A stretch of DNA of 48,388 nucleotides, taken from assembly GCA_030524225.1 (NCBI GenBank), contig JAUNGV010000015.1, positions 1-48,388 on the forward strand, given 5' to 3'. The DNA comes from Eubacteriales bacterium. Its GTDB lineage: Bacteria; Bacillota; Clostridia; Lachnospirales; Lachnospiraceae. The notes under the pieces are model-generated. The model did not search any database. It saw nothing but the letters and a program-made list of their open reading frames with translations, and was not told the DNA's origin. The position numbers and the translations under genes are program-made. The number at the start of each line of letters is the position of its first letter. The stretch's first letter is position 1. Positions 46,300 to 48,388 of this stretch are shown here, in pieces.

Positions 46300-47184
46300 C
46301 TATTCGTACACCGCGCGGTCGATCGTGCCCGCCGCATCATTGATCAGCGTCGCCACCACGAGGAACTGACGGTCCTCATCCTGCGTCATATTCGTCGTGA
46401 GTGTCACAAGGAAATTGTAGGGCGTGATCTCCTCCCAGCCCTCACGCAGATTCTTGCTCATATCCTTCGTGTCATAGAGATCGTCGATGAACTGCTGGCA
46501 GCCCGCCATATAGGTGAAGTCGTATTTGCGGATCAGACTCTGGGAATCCGTCGTGTAGGCCGCGTAAATCTCATACATCAGCACATTGTCCGGCAGATAC
46601 AGATACAGTAGCTGGTTCTCGTCAAAAAACTCCGAATCGGCAAAGCGGTGCAGCTCGGAGAACATCCCTCCGTCCTCCAGCGTTTTCCCATGAATTACCG
46701 TATTAAAATCACAGAGATTTGTCAAGTTCGCGAGTTCCGTATAAAAAGCGCCGTCTGCATTCTCGCTCCCGTCCGCCCCGTGTTCCTCGTACCAGGTATC
46801 CGACTCCACGCTCTGCAGCACAGGGCCGTCGATATCAGTCCCCGGCACATAGAGCCACGCGAAAATATCCGGATTCTCCGCCTGCAGCGCCGCAAAATCC
46901 ACCGTCCCGTCGGCAGCCGTCTCATTGGCCAGTCCCGTGCCGCTTTCCTGTTCCCCGCCGGAAAGGGCCGTCCCCGCCTCTTCTGCGCCGCCGGTTCCCT
47001 GCGCGCCGCATCCCGCCATAAAGAACGCCGCCGTCAGCACCGTCAGCAGCAGAGCCGCCGCCCGGCTCCTGACTCCGTAAACGCCTGCCGCAAAATCCAG
47101 CGCCCGGCTCCCGTTTCCTGCAGCGTCTGCCATACGCTGCATCGCCATCCTGCTCTGTTTCCTATTCTTATTCTGATTCGCCAT
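46300..47184 (-). CDS. sortase B-like lipoprotein lacking the catalytic residues (pseudo-sortase)
   Basis: A 294-residue protein. A basic N-terminal region and a membrane helix (42-58) end in a lipobox-like MAGC, so Cys59 may be lipidated. Residues 100-285 follow class B sortase order: NPDIFAWLYVPGTDID, YEEH...GAFYTE, NTVIHGKTLEDGGMF and TLTTN. Active family members have IYGH with catalytic His, TLSTC with catalytic Cys and an Arg about eight residues on. Here these positions read Lys167, Asn265 and Gln273 (with Arg272 beside it). The fold is kept but transpeptidation is not expected. Its start overlaps the end of the LCP gene by 17 bases, so the two are translationally coupled. Confidence 0.82.
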   Translation of the reverse strand: MANQNKNRKQSRMAMQRMADAAGNGSRALDFAAGVYGVRSRAAALLLTVLTAAFFMAGCGAQGTGGAEEAGTALSGGEQESGTGLANETAADGTVDFAALQAENPDIFAWLYVPGTDIDGPVLQSVESDTWYEEHGADGSENADGAFYTELANLTNLCDFNTVIHGKTLEDGGMFSELHRFADSEFFDENQLLYLYLPDNVLMYEIYAAYTTDSQSLIRKYDFTYMAGCQQFIDDLYDTKDMSKNLREGWEEITPYNFLVTLTTNMTQDEDRQFLVVATLINDAAGTIDRAVYE

Positions 47185-48304
47185 TCTCCACCTTTTCATA
47201 AAACACATTGATAATCAGTTCGTACAGGCCATCCTCGTCTACATGGAACTCCTCATAGCCGTTCTCTCCCATCACCGTCTCGCCGGGCAGCATATAGAAG
47301 GAATCTTCGCCAAACCGGTACCCGGCCGCCGTCCCCGCCAGATACAATACCTCGTCAAGGGTGATATCCGTCACCATCGCCGGCGAAATCGCGTTGTAGA
47401 GGTCGGTGACACTCGTCGGATCCTCTTTCACATGGGCGATGGCCTTCTGCAGAAACGCCTGCAGATACTGCTTCTGCCGCGCCAGCCTGTTGTCCGCGGA
47501 GGCAAACTCTCCCGTATCGCGCCGCTGGATATACGTATACGCCATCTCTCCTTCCAGATGCAGCTGTGCCCCTTCCGTGAACCGGTAATCCCACTGCGTC
47601 ATATCCTCCAGCACCGTGACGTCGACGCCGCCCACCGCGTCGTTGATCGTCGGCACCGCGCTGACATTGATCGCACAATAGCCGTGAATCGGCAGGTCAT
47701 ACATGAGTTTGCGCACCGCCTTTTCCTGCAGCTCGCAGCTCTCCTCCATCCCGTCGCCGAAGCCATGCTGCACCGCGAGCTGGGCCTCCCGTGTCGCCAG
47801 ATAATTGCCGTCTTCATCATAGACCTCAATGTCCGTCATCGTATTCCGGTTCAGCCCGATCACGGATATCGTCTGATCATGGGGATTCAGAACGAGCAGG
47901 AACAGGGCGTCCGCCTGCCCGCCGTTGACTCCCTCCTCCTGACGCTGCACCACGCTGTCCCTTTTATCAATGCCCATGAACAGGAAGGTCATGATATCGC
48001 TGTTGTAGTCGTAAATGTCCCCTTCATAGCGGACATATCCCTCTTTCCACGGGATATTCTCCTCCTCTGCCTGCTCCTGACTGATCGTAGCGCCTTCCAT
48101 GGAGGGCGCCTGCGAATCCGCCCGGCTCTGCAGATGATATCTGCCGTACTGACTGAAGGCCAGCACCACGCCCGCCAGTGCCAGAACAATGAGGATCAGA
48201 AATAAAAGAATTAAAAGAGCGGCCTGCCACGGCCTCCACACCCTTCTGCGTCGTCTGGGCGTTCTCTTTTTGCGCGTGTCAAACCGCCTGAATACTATTT
48301 TCAA
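47168..48304 (-). CDS. LytR-CpsA-Psr (LCP) family protein
   Basis: Predicted 378-residue membrane-anchored enzyme that attaches glycopolymers to peptidoglycan. A basic N-terminus (KKRTPRRRRR) precedes one membrane helix (about 25-50). The extracytoplasmic LCP domain shows FLFMGIDKRD, the Arg of LNRNTMTDIEVYD (usual form PRDT, here Asn for Asp), NDAVGGVDVTV and DNRLARQKQYL. The start is probably TTG at 48304, with GGAGG just before it; GTG 48328 is an alternative. The gene overlaps the pseudo-sortase gene and is preceded by another same-strand gene that enters from outside the window. Confidence 0.86.
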   Translation of the reverse strand: MKIVFRRFDTRKKRTPRRRRRVWRPWQAALLILLFLILIVLALAGVVLAFSQYGRYHLQSRADSQAPSMEGATISQEQAEEENIPWKEGYVRYEGDIYDYNSDIMTFLFMGIDKRDSVVQRQEEGVNGGQADALFLLVLNPHDQTISVIGLNRNTMTDIEVYDEDGNYLATREAQLAVQHGFGDGMEESCELQEKAVRKLMYDLPIHGYCAINVSAVPTINDAVGGVDVTVLEDMTQWDYRFTEGAQLHLEGEMAYTYIQRRDTGEFASADNRLARQKQYLQAFLQKAIAHVKEDPTSVTDLYNAISPAMVTDITLDEVLYLAGTAAGYRFGEDSFYMLPGETVMGENGYEEFHVDEDGLYELIINVFYEKVENGESE

Positions 48305-48352
48305 GATGCCTCCATCTTGCCGGTGCACCGAAGACGGCGCGCCGGCTCTGTC

Positions 48353-48388
48353 TTACGCCTCGTCGCCGTATCCGTCGTCCACATCCTT
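48353..48388 (-). CDS. C-terminal end of an upstream gene (partial)
   Basis: Eleven codons and a TAA stop (KDVDDGYGDEA) lie 49 bases before the LCP start on the same strand. The acidic, Gly/Tyr tail and close spacing suggest the end of a gene in the LCP operon, but the product cannot be identified. Confidence 0.4.
   Translation of the reverse strand, partial: KDVDDGYGDEA

Overview
The window looks like chromosomal DNA from an anaerobic, Gram-positive, butyrate-forming member of the Clostridia, most likely a GC-rich member of the Lachnospiraceae. This rests on gene content and not on any database search. The signs are a ptb-buk pair, a T-box ahead of aspS-gatCAB, lysine/cell-wall synthesis through diaminopimelate aminotransferase (dapL-dapF), glnA followed by an ANTAR regulator, an ECF vitamin-type transporter, sigma-A-like promoters, an LCP envelope protein with a class B sortase-like partner, and no outer-membrane genes. 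No rRNA, tRNA, CRISPR array, transposase or phage gene was found.

Layout. 0.2-1.9 kb (-): K+/H+ antiporter. 2.3-4.3 kb (+): nagB-nagA, amino-sugar catabolism. 4.7-8.0 kb (-): three-gene ECF transporter. 8.5-13.2 kb (+): zinc-ribbon membrane protein, DUF5685 protein, J-domain protein, flavodoxin-like protein, ftsH. 13.5-14.1 kb (-): SEC-C protein. 14.2-19.9 kb (-): aspS-gatC-gatA-gatB behind a T-box, making Asn-tRNA and Gln-tRNA indirectly. 19.9-33.4 kb (-): a long same-strand run with a zinc-ribbon protein, dapL, dapF, ANTAR regulator, glnA, nadE, hslO, a methyltransferase, a small export protein, hisC and an amino-acid ABC transporter whose promoter carries an arginine-type operator. 33.4-37.0 kb (-): a decaying tandem family of large membrane proteins (one stopped, one intact, one reduced to its tail). 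37.2-43.9 kb (-): prfB with its programmed frameshift, secA, buk and ptb. 43.9-48.4 kb (-): GH31 alpha-xylosidase, a lipoprotein-like pseudo-sortase, an LCP protein and the tail of one more gene.

The non-coding DNA is rich. A dispersed family of multi-hairpin repeats sits directly in front of start codons in three operons (ecfT, gatC, buk). A 148-bp hairpin element with terminal inverted repeats is duplicated head to tail at 8.1-8.4 kb. Two degenerate short tandem-repeat tracts lie at gene ends (4.5 kb and 13.2 kb). Candidate attenuators precede ptb and the ABC permease gene.

The items I consider most worth following are: the sortase-like lipoprotein with all three catalytic positions changed; the DUF5685 protein, whose two Asp-rich motifs resemble those of squalene/phytoene synthases; the overlapping GAA/AAC specifier in the T-box; the structured repeat family that ends at ribosome-binding sites; and low-complexity insertions in several otherwise conserved enzymes.
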